64,000 bases of DNA, taken from NCBI RefSeq assembly GCF_014164785.1, contig NZ_JACJFN010000001.1:682001-746000 (forward strand), read 5' to 3'. Of the stretch, positions 17,066-25,756 are shown piece by piece; position 1 is the first letter of the stretch; every line of letters begins with the position of its first letter. The stretch comes from Aquipseudomonas guryensis (GTDB taxonomy: Bacteria > Pseudomonadota > Gammaproteobacteria > Pseudomonadales > Pseudomonadaceae). The notes below the pieces were generated by a model. It had not been told where the DNA came from and did not search any database. It saw only the letters and a list, made by a program, of their open reading frames with translations. A program made the translations under genes and the position numbers.

Positions 17066-17755
17066 TTATGTCGGAATCTCCAGCAAGTCCAATTGCAGGT
17101 ACGCCGCCACCGCCGCCGGGCTTGCCTGCGCCAGACGCGGCACCTGCCCCAGACACGGTGCAGGCAGGCGCTCGGCGAGGGTCGCCAGGTTCTCTTCCAG
17201 ACGCGCGGTGTGCGGGTCGACGATATTCGCCACCCAGCCGGCCAGGGTCAGGCCGTCGCGGGCAATCGCCTCGGCGGTCAGCAGCGCATGGTTGATGCAG
17301 CCGAGACGCACACCAACTACCAGGATCACCGGCAGCCCCAAGGCAATCGGCAGGTCGGACAGGTTCGCCTGCCCGGCCAGCGGTACGCGCCAGCCACCCG
17401 CGCCTTCGACCAGGGTGAAGTCGGCGCCCTGAGCAAGCACCTGCTGCACCGGGGCGAGCAGCGCGTCGAGCGTCAAGGCCACGCCTGCTTCGCGCGCGGC
17501 GAGATGCGGAGCGATGGCCGGGGCAAAGGCCAGCGGATTGACCTGTGCGTAGGTCAGCGGCAGCGTGCATTCACCGAGCAGGGCCAAGGCATCGCTGTTA
17601 CGCAGCCCCTCTGCCGTCACCTCGCAACCGGAGGCCACCGGCTTGGCGGCTGCCGTGCTCAGCCCGGCCAGACGCGCGGCGTGCAACAGGCCGGCGGCGA
17701 TGGTGGTTTTGCCGACTTCGGTGTCGGTGCCGGTGACGAAATAAGCCTGGGTCAT
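17066..17755 (-). CDS. bioD: ATP-dependent dethiobiotin synthetase
   Basis: Closes the ureido ring of dethiobiotin from 7,8-diaminopelargonate, CO2 and ATP, the penultimate step of biotin synthesis. The 229-residue protein starts MTQAYFVTGTDTEVGKTT, with the P-loop GTDTEVGKTT at residues 9-18. KPVASGCE (substrate lysine region) and EGAGGWRVPL (Mg-binding Glu) follow. It is the last gene of the bioBFHCD array, 9 bases after bioC. No bioA is in the cluster, as is usual for pseudomonads. Confidence 0.95.
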   Translation of the reverse strand: MTQAYFVTGTDTEVGKTTIAAGLLHAARLAGLSTAAAKPVASGCEVTAEGLRNSDALALLGECTLPLTYAQVNPLAFAPAIAPHLAAREAGVALTLDALLAPVQQVLAQGADFTLVEGAGGWRVPLAGQANLSDLPIALGLPVILVVGVRLGCINHALLTAEAIARDGLTLAGWVANIVDPHTARLEENLATLAERLPAPCLGQVPRLAQASPAAVAAYLQLDLLEIPT

Positions 17756-17764
17756 GGCGACTCT

Positions 17765-18568
17765 CTAGAACGGTTTCTGCAGCACGCCATAGACCACCTG
17801 GTAGGTGGCTGGCAGGCCCTCGGGCTGGCGGAAAACCTCATAGGCCTCGACCAGCGCGCGAATCCGCGCCCGCCCGGTCAGACCACCGGGGCGTCCCGGA
17901 TTGAGGTTGTGCGCGCCGAGCGCCTTGAGTTCATGGGTCAGCTCGCGCAGATCGGGGAAGTGCAGGCGCTGGGCCCGACGCTCCAGCCCGAGCACCTGCA
18001 AACCGCTATCCGCACACAGCTGCTGGTAGTCGGCGAAACGGCGGAAACGATTGACGTGAACCAAACCATCCACCGCCTGCCAACTGTCACGCAGCTCCTG
18101 CAGGGTGCCGACGCACAGGCTGGTGAAAGCCAGCACGCCGCCGGGCCTGAGCACGCGGCGCGCCTCGGCGAGCACGGCGGAGAAATCGCCACACCATTGC
18201 ACTGCCAGGCTGGAAAACAGGAGGTCGCAGCAGCCATCGCGCAGCGGCAGACTCTCGGCATCGCCGGCGACGAAACGCTGCGCACCGCCCAGCGGACGGG
18301 CATGGCGCAGCATGCCTTCGGCGAGATCGAGAGCCACGCCCTCGGCGCCGGGGAAGCGCACCGCCAGGACCCGACTGAAATGCCCGGTACCGCAGCCCAG
18401 ATCCAGCCAGCGCTGCGGCGCCAACTGCAGCGGCAGGCGCGCCAGCAGTTCGACACCCACCGCACGCTGCAGAGCGGCGACGCTGTCGTAACTCTCTGCC
18501 GCGCGGGAGAAGGAAGCGGCGACCCGGCGTTTGTCCGGCAAGCCGCTCTGTTCGTGCCAGTCAGTCAT
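17765..18568 (-). CDS. bioC: Malonyl-[ACP] O-methyltransferase
   Basis: Methylates the free carboxyl of malonyl-ACP so that fatty-acid synthesis can build the pimeloyl chain. About 267 residues from ATG 18568 ([20 protein letters not shown]). The SAM-binding motif [12 protein letters not shown] is at residues 54-65, followed by the motif II-like [11 protein letters not shown] and a methyltransferase-11 core. The start overlaps the end of bioH by 8 bases. Another ATG is directly upstream at 18571. Longer starts would add a basic stretch that lies inside bioH. Confidence 0.94.
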   Translation of the reverse strand: MTDWHEQSGLPDKRRVAASFSRAAESYDSVAALQRAVGVELLARLPLQLAPQRWLDLGCGTGHFSRVLAVRFPGAEGVALDLAEGMLRHARPLGGAQRFVAGDAESLPLRDGCCDLLFSSLAVQWCGDFSAVLAEARRVLRPGGVLAFTSLCVGTLQELRDSWQAVDGLVHVNRFRRFADYQQLCADSGLQVLGLERRAQRLHFPDLRELTHELKALGAHNLNPGRPGGLTGRARIRALVEAYEVFRQPEGLPATYQVVYGVLQKPF

Positions 18569-19292
18569 CATCCGCCTCGCTGAGGAACGCCAGGATCGCC
18601 GCCGCCACTTCATGCGGGCGCTCCAGCACGAAGGCGTGGCTGACGTCTTCGATCAGGCCAACCTCGATATCCGGCTGCAGCGCCAGCAGATCACCCGCCA
18701 CCTCGGCCGGCACCAGCGCATCGGCGCCGGCCAGCAGATGCAGTTGCGGCCCGGCGAAGCGCTGGATGGCACTGCGCCCGTCGAAATTACCCAGCACCTC
18801 CAGCCCAGCTAGCAACACCTCGGGCGGCAGCTGCGGTGCGCCGGCCTGCAGCTGGCGCGCCAGATCACGCGCGGTGTCGGCGCCCTGGCTGCAGAGCAGA
18901 CTGAAGCGCTTGCGGGTGGCGCGCGGATCCTGCCGGCAGGCGTCGACAAAGGCGTTGAAGGTCGCCTCGGGCATGCCGTGCGGCCAGTCGCCGCCGGCCA
19001 CGAAGCAGGGGTTGCTGGCCAGGGTCAGCAGGCCACGGCAGCGCTCGCCGCGCAGCGCCGCCAGCTCGCTGGCGAGCATGCCGCCTAGCGACCAGCCGCC
19101 CAGCCAGGTGTGCTCGGGCAAGCGCTCGTCCAGTTCCAGCAGCCAGTCGCGCGGCTCGCCACTTTCTAGTTCAGGCAGCGCTTCGATAGTCACCTGCAGT
19201 TGCGGGGCCAGGCCGCGCAGGGCCTCGACCAGCACTTCCAGGGGCAGGCTGCCGAGGCCCCAGCCGGGTAGCAGAATCAGTTGCTCACGCAT
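18561..19292 (-). CDS. bioH: Pimeloyl-[ACP] methyl ester esterase
   Basis: An alpha/beta hydrolase of 243 residues that removes the methyl group added by BioC, ending chain elongation. It starts [15 protein letters not shown]. The nucleophile elbow GGWSLGG places Ser68. The acid Asp191 is in AGADALVP and the base His219 in DVSHAFV, giving a complete Ser-Asp-His triad. The start at 19292 overlaps the bioF stop by 8 bases, as expected for a coupled operon. A longer in-frame start adds a non-family N terminus. Confidence 0.95.
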   Translation of the reverse strand: MREQLILLPGWGLGSLPLEVLVEALRGLAPQLQVTIEALPELESGEPRDWLLELDERLPEHTWLGGWSLGGMLASELAALRGERCRGLLTLASNPCFVAGGDWPHGMPEATFNAFVDACRQDPRATRKRFSLLCSQGADTARDLARQLQAGAPQLPPEVLLAGLEVLGNFDGRSAIQRFAGPQLHLLAGADALVPAEVAGDLLALQPDIEVGLIEDVSHAFVLERPHEVAAAILAFLSEADDD

Positions 19293-20454
19293 CGTCGCGT
19301 ACCTGCGGCCAGCACTCGGCCAGGGCTGCGAGCAGTTGTTCCAGCTGCGCCTCACTGTGCGCCGCAGACAGGGTCACGCGCAGGCGGGCGCTGCCCACCG
19401 GCACCGTCGGCGGACGGATCGCGCCGACCAGCAGGCCACGCTCTTTCAATAGTGCAGATAATTTCAGCGCACGCTCGCTGTCACCGATCAGGATCGGCTG
19501 GATCGGTGTCGGGCTGTCCATCAGGCTCAGGCCGATCTCGGCCGCGCCCTGGCGGAAGCGCGCGACCAGCTTGTTCAGGTGCTCGCGGCGCCAGCCTTCC
19601 GTGCGCAGCAGTTCAAGGCTCTTCAGGGTGGCGCAGGCCACCGCCGGCGGCTGGCTGGTGGTGTAGATGTAAGGACGGGCGAACTGGATCAGCGTCTCGA
19701 TCAACTCCTCGCTGCCGGCGACGAAAGCCCCGGCCGTACCGAACCCCTTGCCCAGGGTGCCGACCAGTACCTGCACATCGTCCAGCCCCAGGCCGAAGTG
19801 TTCGACGATGCCGCCACCGCTGGCGCCCAGCGGGCCGAAGCCGTGGGCATCGTCGACCATCACCCAGGCGTTGCTGGCCTTGGCCTCCGCGCAAAGGTTG
19901 GGCAGATCGGCCAGGTCGCCATCCATGCTGAACACGCCGTCAGTGACCACCAGGGTGTTGCCCGTGGCCTTGCGCAAGCGGTTGCTCAGGCTGACCGCAT
20001 CGTTGTGCAGGTAGCGGGAAAACCGCGCGCCGGAGAGCAGACCGGCATCCAGCAGCGAGGCGTGGTTGAGGCGGTCTTCCAGCACCGTGTCGCCCTGCCC
20101 GACCAGCGCGGTAACAGCCGCCAGGTTGGCCATGTAGCCGGTGGAAAACAGCAATGCGCGCGGCCGGCCGGTGAACGCGGCCAGGGCCTCTTCCAGCTCA
20201 TGGTGCGGGGCGCTGTGGCCGATCACCAGGTGCGAGGCGCCGCCACCAACGCCCCACTTGTCCGCCCCCTGCTGCAAGGCGCGAATCACCTCGGGATGAT
20301 TGGCCAGTCCCAAATAGTCGTTGGAGCAGAAGGCCAGCAGCTGGCGTCCGTCGACCTGCACCAACGGCACCTGCGGGCTGTCCAGCAAGGGCCGCTGCCG
20401 GAACAGGTGGGCGGCGTGACGCTCGGCGAGGCGGGCGGCAAGATCGAAAGGCAT
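19285..20454 (-). CDS. bioF: 8-amino-7-oxononanoate synthase
   Basis: A PLP-dependent alpha-oxoamine synthase of 389 residues that condenses pimeloyl-ACP with alanine. Key elements are [42 protein letters not shown] and the PLP lysine in [14 protein letters not shown] (Lys236 from this start). The ATG at 20454 is chosen. The codon two positions upstream is TTG and would add only two residues. The gene is separated from bioB by a REP palindrome, so some transcript processing may occur between them. Confidence 0.96.
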   Translation of the reverse strand: MPFDLAARLAERHAAHLFRQRPLLDSPQVPLVQVDGRQLLAFCSNDYLGLANHPEVIRALQQGADKWGVGGGASHLVIGHSAPHHELEEALAAFTGRPRALLFSTGYMANLAAVTALVGQGDTVLEDRLNHASLLDAGLLSGARFSRYLHNDAVSLSNRLRKATGNTLVVTDGVFSMDGDLADLPNLCAEAKASNAWVMVDDAHGFGPLGASGGGIVEHFGLGLDDVQVLVGTLGKGFGTAGAFVAGSEELIETLIQFARPYIYTTSQPPAVACATLKSLELLRTEGWRREHLNKLVARFRQGAAEIGLSLMDSPTPIQPILIGDSERALKLSALLKERGLLVGAIRPPTVPVGSARLRVTLSAAHSEAQLEQLLAALAECWPQVRDDA

Positions 20455-20466
20455 ATGCAATACCCG

Positions 20467-20527
20467 GTAGGAACCAGCTTGCTGGCGATCGGTTATGACG
20501 ACGGATCGCCAGCAAGCTGGTTCCTAC
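20467..20527. repeat. REP-type palindrome between bioB and bioF
   Basis: Arms 20467-20490 and 20504-20527 are reverse complements starting GTAGGAACCAGCTTGCTGG, the same family as 181-246. It lies inside the bio operon, in the 85-base gap between the bioB stop and the bioF start. It could alter relative expression by stabilising the upstream message or by attenuation. Confidence 0.88.
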
Positions 20528-20539
20528 ATGAAGAGCGGT

Positions 20540-21598
20540 TTAGGCCGAAGTGGCGTCGTAGAACAGCTTGGAATCGCGCTGCTCGACCAGGGCTTGCTCA
20601 ATGGCGGCCTGGTGCACTTCGTCGGCATGCTCTTCGCGCTCTTCCGGCTTGATGCCGAGACGGGCGAACAGCTGCATGTCCTTGCTCGCCTGCGGGTTCT
20701 TGGTGGTCAGCAGCTTCTCGCCGTAGAAGATCGAGTTGGCGCCGGCCATGAAGGCCAGAGCCTGCATCTGCTCGTTCATCGCCTCGCGCCCGGCGGACAG
20801 GCGCACGTGGGATTTCGGCATCATGATCCGCGCCACGGCGAGCATGCGAATGAAGTCGAACGGATCGACGTCCTGCTCCTCGGCCAGCGGCGTGCCCTTG
20901 ACCTTGACCAGCATGTTGATCGGCACGCTTTCCGGGTGTTCCGGCAGGTTGGCCAGCTGGATCAAGAGCCCTGCGCGGTCATCGAGCGACTCGCCCATGC
21001 CGAGGATGCCGCCAGAGCAAATCTTCATCCCGGACTCACGCACGTAGGCCAGGGTCTGCAGGCGCTCGCTGTAGGTGCGGGTGGTGATGATGTTGCCGTA
21101 GAACTCCGGCGAGGTATCCAGGTTGTGGTTGTAGTAGTCGAGACCGGCCTCGGCCAGGGCGCGGGTCTGCTCCTGGTCGAGCTTGCCGAGGGTCATGCAG
21201 GTTTCCAGGCCGAGCTTCTTCACGCCTTCGACCATCTTCAGCACGTAGGGCATGTCCTTGGCCGACGGGTGCTTCCACGCCGCGCCCATGCAGAAGCGGG
21301 TGGAGCCGATGGCCTTGGCCTCGGCAGCCGCCTCCAGCACCTTCTGCACTTCCATCAGCTTTTCTTTGTCCAGGCCGGTGTTGTAGTGGCCGGACTGCGG
21401 GCAGTACTTGCAGTCTTCCGGGCAGGCGCCGGTCTTGATCGACAGCAGGGTCGAGACCTGCACGCGGTTGGCGTCGAAATGCGCGCGGTGTACGGTCTGG
21501 GCCTGGAACAGCAGGTCGTTGAACGGCTGTTCGAACAGGGCCTTGACCTCGGCGAGGCTCCAGTCGTGACGGGTGACGGAAGAAATGCTGGCACTCAT
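20540..21598 (-). CDS. bioB: Biotin synthase
   Basis: A radical-SAM enzyme that inserts sulfur into dethiobiotin. 352 residues. The SAM [4Fe-4S] motif C59-PED-C63-KY-C66 is intact ([13 protein letters not shown]). Other family motifs include [24 protein letters not shown] and [14 protein letters not shown], the last with downstream residues of the [2Fe-2S] site. AAGGAA precedes the ATG. It is first in the operon, and its upstream region carries a BirA-like operator shared with divergent comF. Confidence 0.97.
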   Translation of the reverse strand: MSASISSVTRHDWSLAEVKALFEQPFNDLLFQAQTVHRAHFDANRVQVSTLLSIKTGACPEDCKYCPQSGHYNTGLDKEKLMEVQKVLEAAAEAKAIGSTRFCMGAAWKHPSAKDMPYVLKMVEGVKKLGLETCMTLGKLDQEQTRALAEAGLDYYNHNLDTSPEFYGNIITTRTYSERLQTLAYVRESGMKICSGGILGMGESLDDRAGLLIQLANLPEHPESVPINMLVKVKGTPLAEEQDVDPFDFIRMLAVARIMMPKSHVRLSAGREAMNEQMQALAFMAGANSIFYGEKLLTTKNPQASKDMQLFARLGIKPEEREEHADEVHQAAIEQALVEQRDSKLFYDATSA

Positions 21599-21653
21599 CG
21601 GGGGTATTCCTTATTCGTTGGCTGCTAGGCTGGTCGCAACACGGCTGTTCGGC

Positions 21654-21682
21654 ATCGTCAGGGAAGGACCATGCGCTGTCAA
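21654..21682 (-). promoter_or_regulatory. Candidate bioB promoter
   Basis: Read on the minus strand, a perfect -35 TTGACA (complement of 21677-21682) is followed after 17 bases by GACGAT (complement of 21654-21659), a weak -10. The -35 sits inside the left half of the BirA-like operator, which is the arrangement expected for repression of bioB. The -10 match is only 3 of 6. Confidence 0.5.
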
Positions 21683-22408
21683 CCACACCGGGATAACCAG
21701 GTTTACATCTGGACAAAAAACAAACAATCCTGCCTGCTCTGCGCCGAACCCAGTGAATCCGCGCTGCCGCTATGCGGCCCCTGCGAGAGCGAACTGCCCT
21801 GGCTGGGCGGGCATTGCGCGGTCTGCGCCGTGCCACTGCCGGATAGCGGTCTGGTCTGCGGTGCCTGCCTCAAGCGACCGCCGGCTTTCGAACGAGTGGA
21901 AGCGCCGTGGCGCTACGCCTTCCCGATCGACAGCCTGATCACCCGCTTCAAGCACCAGGCACGTTGGCCATTGGGACGTCTGCTGGCCGACCTGCTGTCA
22001 CATCATCTGCAGCACGCCTTCGCCGAAGGCCTGCCGCGCCCCGACCTGTTGCTACCGGTGCCATTGGCCGGCAAGCGTTTGCGCCAGCGTGGCTTCAACC
22101 AGGCCGAAATGCTCGCCGACTGGCTCGGCGCCAGCCTCGCCCTGCCCACCCAGAAGCACTGGCTGCAGCGCCCGCAGGACACCGCCCACCAGCAGGATCT
22201 GGACGCCGCCGCACGCCTGCGCAACCTGCGCCGCGCCTTTGCCCTGGCTGCCAGGGCGGAGGTGAAGGGCAAACACCTGGCGGTGATCGACGACGTGCTG
22301 ACCACCGGCGCCACCGCCGAGGCCGTCGCCCGCCTGCTGCGCAAGGCCGGTGCGGCGCGGGTGGATATCTATTGCCTGGCACGCACGCCCAAGCCCGGCG
22401 ACAGCTAA
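21671..22408 (+). CDS. comF: ComF-family phosphoribosyltransferase-like protein
   Basis: A 245-residue ComF family protein linked in other bacteria to DNA uptake and transformation. Four Cys-x2-Cys pairs (C21/C24, C35/C38, C49/C52, C63/C66) form a zinc-finger-like N-terminal region. The C-terminal half is a type I PRTase fold with the PRPP loop VIDDVLTTGATAEA at about residues 205-218. The ATG 21671 follows a purine-rich AGGGAAGGA site, and there is no better in-frame start before C21. The first 13 codons coincide with the BirA operator, so that part of the protein may be shaped by DNA-binding constraint. Confidence 0.88.
   Translation: MRCQPHRDNQVYIWTKNKQSCLLCAEPSESALPLCGPCESELPWLGGHCAVCAVPLPDSGLVCGACLKRPPAFERVEAPWRYAFPIDSLITRFKHQARWPLGRLLADLLSHHLQHAFAEGLPRPDLLLPVPLAGKRLRQRGFNQAEMLADWLGASLALPTQKHWLQRPQDTAHQQDLDAAARLRNLRRAFALAARAEVKGKHLAVIDDVLTTGATAEAVARLLRKAGAARVDIYCLARTPKPGDS
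21676..21708. promoter_or_regulatory. BirA-type biotin operator
   Basis: CTGTCAACC (21676-21684), then exactly 15 bases, then GGTTTACAT (21700-21708). The gammaproteobacterial BirA consensus is TTGTAAACC-N15-GGTTTACAA, so 15 of 18 positions match with the correct spacing. It lies about 78 bases upstream of bioB and inside the first codons of comF. Biotinyl-AMP-bound BirA would block the bioB promoter here. Confidence 0.7.
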
Positions 22409-22482
22409 AGCGGTTCTGAAAGATGACGCACGACCTGCGCCGGCCAGGGGTTACACTCTGCGCCCCGCAACCGGAGTCGCCC

Positions 22483-23457
22483 ATGTCCCATCCCTTCGCC
22501 ACGCTGACCCCCGACCTGGTGCTGGATGCCGTGGAGAGCCTCGGCTACCTCAGCGACGCCCGCGTGCTGGCCCTCAACAGCTACGAGAACCGCGTCTATC
22601 AGGTGGGCATCGAGGACGAGACGCCGCTGATCGCCAAGTTCTACCGCCCGGCACGCTGGAGCGATGCGGCAATCCGCGAGGAACATGCCTTCAGTGCCGA
22701 ACTGGCTGACTGCGAGATCCCGGTGGTGGCGCCCCTGGTGCGCGACGGCGAGACCCTGTTCGAGCACGCCGGCTTCCGCTTCGCCCTGTTCCCGCGCCGT
22801 GGCGGCCGCGCCCCGGAGCCGGGCAATCTCGACCAGCTGTATCGCCTCGGCCAACTGCTCGGACGCCTGCACGCGGTCGGCGCCAGCCGCCCCTTCGCCC
22901 ATCGCGAAGCGCTGGGCGTGGTCAACTTCGGTCACGAATCGCTGGCCACCCTGCTGGATGGCAACTTTATCCCGCGCAGCCTGCTGCCGGCTTACGAATC
23001 GGTAGCGCGCGACCTGCTCAAGCGCCTCGACCAGCTGTTCGCCAGCGTGCGCTACACGCCGATCCGCCTGCACGGCGACTGCCATCCGGGCAACCTGCTG
23101 TGCCGCGACGACAGCTTCCATATCGTCGACCTCGACGACTGCCGCATGGGCCCGGCGGTGCAGGACATCTGGATGATGCTCGCCGGCGAACGCCACGAGC
23201 GCCTGGGGCAACTGGCCGAACTGGTCGACGGCTACAACGAGTTCCACGACTTCGCCAGCCGCGAACTGCCACTGATCGAAGGCCTGCGCGCCCTGCGCCT
23301 GATGCACTACAGCGCCTGGCTGGCACGGCGCTGGGACGACCCGGCATTCCCCATGAGCTTCCCCTGGTTCGGCACGGAACGTTACTGGGGCGAACAAATA
23401 TTGATGTTGCGCGAGCAGATGGCGGCGCTGGATGAAGAGCCGCTGAAGCTGTTCTGA
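22483..23457 (+). CDS. srkA: Stress-response Ser/Thr kinase SrkA (YihE/RdoA family)
   Basis: A 324-residue aminoglycoside-phosphotransferase-fold kinase. The catalytic loop RLHGDCHPGNLLC and the metal-binding HIVDLDDCRMGP are both present, and an ATP-site-like LNSYENRVYQVG lies near the N terminus. In E. coli, SrkA protects cells from stress-induced programmed death linked to MazF. ATG 22483 is used because CCGGAG precedes it and the family start MSHPFATLTPDLVLDAVE fits. Upstream in-frame codons lie in the spacer after comF. Confidence 0.93.
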   Translation: MSHPFATLTPDLVLDAVESLGYLSDARVLALNSYENRVYQVGIEDETPLIAKFYRPARWSDAAIREEHAFSAELADCEIPVVAPLVRDGETLFEHAGFRFALFPRRGGRAPEPGNLDQLYRLGQLLGRLHAVGASRPFAHREALGVVNFGHESLATLLDGNFIPRSLLPAYESVARDLLKRLDQLFASVRYTPIRLHGDCHPGNLLCRDDSFHIVDLDDCRMGPAVQDIWMMLAGERHERLGQLAELVDGYNEFHDFASRELPLIEGLRALRLMHYSAWLARRWDDPAFPMSFPWFGTERYWGEQILMLREQMAALDEEPLKLF

Positions 23458-23459
23458 GC

Positions 23460-23486
23460 ATGGCCCGGATTACATCCGGGCTAGCG
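23460..23486. repeat. Single-arm fragment of the GTAGCCCGGAT repeat
   Basis: The stretch after the srkA stop carries a GCCCGGATT..ATCCGGGCTAG palindrome related to the full repeats at 10233, 41664 and 56101, but the loop and ends are shortened. It is probably a degenerate copy and may serve as the srkA transcript end. Confidence 0.5.
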
Positions 23487-23541
23487 TAAAGAAAGCCTGA
23501 CGGGAATCGCTGCAGCGACCGCTCGAACAAAGCTGAACGAC

Positions 23542-23570
23542 CAGACAAGCTCGCCCTACCCCACTAGAAT
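23542..23570 (+). promoter_or_regulatory. Candidate sigma-70 promoter of rarD
   Basis: CAGACA (23542-23547), a 17-base spacer, then TAGAAT (23565-23570), 36 bases before the rarD ATG. The same CTAGAAT -10 word precedes the PepSY gene (38718-38723) and the YhiN gene (56320-56325). Confidence 0.45.
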
Positions 23571-23606
23571 CGCTGGCTTAGTTAGCTGCCTAACCAAGGA
23601 TTCTGC

Positions 23607-24500
23607 ATGGCCACCGCCAACCCGCAGCGCGGGTATCTGCTGGGCATCATCGCCTACACCATCTGGGGTCTGTTCCCGCTGTATTTCAAAGCCATCCAGA
23701 ACGTGCCAGCGCTGGAGATCATCGTTCATCGCGCGCTGTGGTCGGCGTTGTTCGGCGCCGCCCTGCTGCTGGCGTGGAAACATCCGGGCTGGCTGCGCGA
23801 GCTGCGCAGCAATCCCAGGCGTCTCGGCGTGCTTGCCATCAGCGGTCTGCTGATCGCCAGCAACTGGCTGGTCTATGTGTGGGCGGTGAACAACGGGCGC
23901 ATGCTCGAAGCCAGCCTGGGCTACTACATCAACCCGCTGATCAACGTGCTGCTCGGTATGCTGCTGCTCGGCGAACGCCTGCGCCGCCTGCAGTGGCTGG
24001 CCGTGGGCCTGGCCGCGCTGGGCGTGCTGCAGCAGCTGTGGCAGGTGGGGAGCATTCCCTGGGTCTCGCTGGTGCTAGCGCTGACCTTCGGCTTCTACGG
24101 CCTGATCCGCAAGCAGGCGCCAGTGGCCGCCCTGCCCGGCCTGGTGGTGGAAACCTGGCTGCTGCTGCCGCTGGCGCTCGGCTGGCTGCTCTGGCATCCG
24201 GCAGCCATGAGCACGCAAGGCGCCTTCTGGAGCACCTCGGAGGCACTATGGCTGATCGCCGCCGGCCCGATCACCCTGGTGCCGCTGCTGTGCTTCAACG
24301 CCGCCGCGCGCCATCTGCCCTACACCACCCTGGGCTTCCTACAGTACCTGGCGCCGACGCTGGTGATGCTGCAGGCGATCTTTCTGTTCGGCGAACATTT
24401 CGACCCGAGCAAGCTGCTGGCCTTTATCTGTATCTGGGCCGGATTGGCGCTGTACAGCCTGGATATCTGGTTGAGCCTGCGCCGCCGGCAGGCGACCTGA
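23607..24500 (+). CDS. rarD: EamA-family transporter RarD
   Basis: A 297-residue ten-helix inner-membrane protein of the drug/metabolite transporter superfamily. It begins with GYLLGIIAYTIWGLFPLYFK, the RarD-type first helix, and continues with helices such as GVLAISGLLIASNWLVYVWA and TTLGFLQYLAPTLVMLQAIF. RarD proteins were named for a chloramphenicol-sensitive phenotype, but the substrate is not settled. The gene ends in a strong hairpin and a repeat-rich spacer. In P. aeruginosa it lies in the same srkA-rarD-glcB neighbourhood, as I recall. Confidence 0.93.
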   Translation: MATANPQRGYLLGIIAYTIWGLFPLYFKAIQNVPALEIIVHRALWSALFGAALLLAWKHPGWLRELRSNPRRLGVLAISGLLIASNWLVYVWAVNNGRMLEASLGYYINPLINVLLGMLLLGERLRRLQWLAVGLAALGVLQQLWQVGSIPWVSLVLALTFGFYGLIRKQAPVAALPGLVVETWLLLPLALGWLLWHPAAMSTQGAFWSTSEALWLIAAGPITLVPLLCFNAAARHLPYTTLGFLQYLAPTLVMLQAIFLFGEHFDPSKLLAFICIWAGLALYSLDIWLSLRRRQAT

Positions 24501-24511
24501 GGAGAGTCCAG

Positions 24512-24545
24512 CGTAGGGGGCATCGTGCACACAACGCCCCCTACG
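24512..24545 (+). terminator. Hairpin after rarD
   Basis: CGTAGGGGGC (24512-24521) pairs perfectly with GCCCCCTACG (24536-24545) 11 bases after the rarD stop. The loop holds CGTGCACAC, related to the TTGTGCACAA words downstream. No U-tract follows, so termination efficiency is uncertain. Confidence 0.5.
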
Positions 24546-24575
24546 ACGATGCGACAGCCTGCGAGGGCCATTGTG

Positions 24576-24787
24576 CAGAAAACACCCAATCAGCCACAGA
24601 CGGCGCCACACCTGGCCTGGCGCCAGTCATCCCCGCCTTATCCACAGAAGCATCCCCGGTCTTTGTGCACAACGCCTTGAAACTGCTGGTTTTTTAGTCA
24701 GTTACCGAGAAGCTGCGGGGCACTAGGGGTGGCGCCGCCACTCCCCAGCTTATCCACAAGCCCATCCCCGTTAATCGGGGATATCAC
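24576..24787. repeat. 212-bp direct repeat, copy A, with two DnaA boxes
   Basis: Copy A of a gapless direct repeat (offset 286) with copy B at 24862-25073. It holds two perfect TTATCCACA boxes in the same orientation (24638-24646 and 24750-24758, 112 bases apart), the palindrome TTGTGCACAA (24663-24672), and a hairpin ATCCCCG/CGGGGAT (24764-24782). No reading frame here looks like a gene. The conserved blocks are the boxes, the palindrome, the CTGCTGGTTTTTT stretch and the hairpin, while the material between has diverged. Confidence 0.8.
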
Positions 24788-24861
24788 CATGCGCTGAACT
24801 GCGCTGGGCAACCTAGCGCAAAAGGCTCGGCTGCCAAGACTGAAGCCGTCGCATAGTCGCT

Positions 24862-25073
24862 CAGAAAACACTCAACCCGGCGTAACCCACAGCAGCCCTG
24901 GCCTGTGGCCGTTCATCCCGTGGTTATCCACAGAAGCATCCCCGGCCTTTGTGCACAACATTGGGAAACTGCTGGTTTTTTAAGCACTTAAAGAAAAGCC
25001 CCGGGGCACTAGTGCGTGCGCCGGGGCTCCCCAGTTTATCCACAGCTCCATCCCCGCTAATCGGGGATATCAG
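24862..25073. repeat. 212-bp direct repeat, copy B, with two DnaA boxes
   Basis: Copy B of the direct repeat. The TTATCCACA boxes lie at 24924-24932 and 25036-25044, again 112 bases apart, the palindrome TTGTGCACAA at 24949-24958, and the hairpin ATCCCCG/CGGGGAT at 25050-25068. It aligns to copy A with no insertion or deletion. It ends exactly where the MITE-like element at 25072 begins. The 74 bases between the copies (24788-24861) are unique and look non-coding. Confidence 0.8.
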
Positions 25074-25213
25074 AATCTGTCTACGATCTTTTGAGCTAGA
25101 GCCAGGCAAGGCGAAATTGGGCGAGGGCGCGGAGTTTACGAGCTGTAAATGAGCAGCCCGAGCCCAATTTCAACGCAGCATGGCCGACGATCAAGAGATC
25201 GTCGGCAGATTCT
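25072..25213. mobile_element. MITE-like element, copy 1
   Basis: A 142-bp segment bounded by imperfect terminal inverted repeats of about 21 bases (AGAATCTGTCTACGATC at the left, complement at the right end 25193-25213, about 18 of 21 matches). Its centre carries GAGTTTACGAGCTGTAAATG, the same core as the element at 34681-34826, and a GCCAGGCAAGGC block shared with 41600-41650. It encodes nothing. The right end overlaps by one base the stop codon of the ACT-domain gene. Confidence 0.65.
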
Positions 25214-25731
25214 CAGGGATCGGTGCGCAGGTTCAGCTCAACCATCAGATCATCGGCGAGGTTTTCCAGCTTGTCGCGCAGCACATCCAGCGACAGCGTC
25301 AGTGGCACCGCCAGCACCGCCTCGGCATGGAATAGCGGTTCGCTACTCATCGGCGCGGGCGCCACTTCGGTGGTCAGGCTTTCCAGGTTGACGCCCTGCT
25401 CGGCCAGCAGGCGGGTGATGTCGCGGACGATGCCGGGGCGGTCGTTGCCGACCAGGTCGAGCAGGATCGGTTTCCAGGTGCAGGACGGCTCGATGCCGCT
25501 TTCCGCCACCAGCACGCGGATGCCCTGGGCGTTCAGGGCCTGCAGCGCCTCGACCAGCTCGTCGTAGCTTTCCGCCGGTACCGCCACGCGCAGGATGCCG
25601 GCGAACTGCCCGGCCATGCGCGACATGCGGCTTTCCAGCCAGTTGCCACCGTGGCCGGCGATGCACTGGGCGATGCGCTCGACCAGGCCTGGCTGGTCCG
25701 GGGCGATTACCGTGAGTACCAGATGATTCAT
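25213..25731 (-). CDS. GcvR-like tandem ACT-domain regulator
   Basis: A 172-residue protein of two ACT domains: residues 1-80 (LVLTVIAPDQPGLVERIAQC) and 90-170 (LDLVGNDRPGIVRDITRLLA). Both contain the DxPG turn used for amino-acid binding. This is the layout of the glycine cleavage repressor GcvR and relatives, cytoplasmic proteins that sense glycine and act through other regulators. There is no DNA-binding domain. The TGA stop at 25213-25215 abuts a MITE-like element, so the final codon context may have been altered by insertion. Confidence 0.88.
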   Translation of the reverse strand: MNHLVLTVIAPDQPGLVERIAQCIAGHGGNWLESRMSRMAGQFAGILRVAVPAESYDELVEALQALNAQGIRVLVAESGIEPSCTWKPILLDLVGNDRPGIVRDITRLLAEQGVNLESLTTEVAPAPMSSEPLFHAEAVLAVPLTLSLDVLRDKLENLADDLMVELNLRTDP

Positions 25732-25756
25732 GGAGAAACCCCTGTTGTTTTTAAAT

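Noticed and set aside
24501..25212. A gene in the repeat island
   Set aside because: The frames are short, change across the two repeat copies and show no codon pattern; the island is non-coding repeats.
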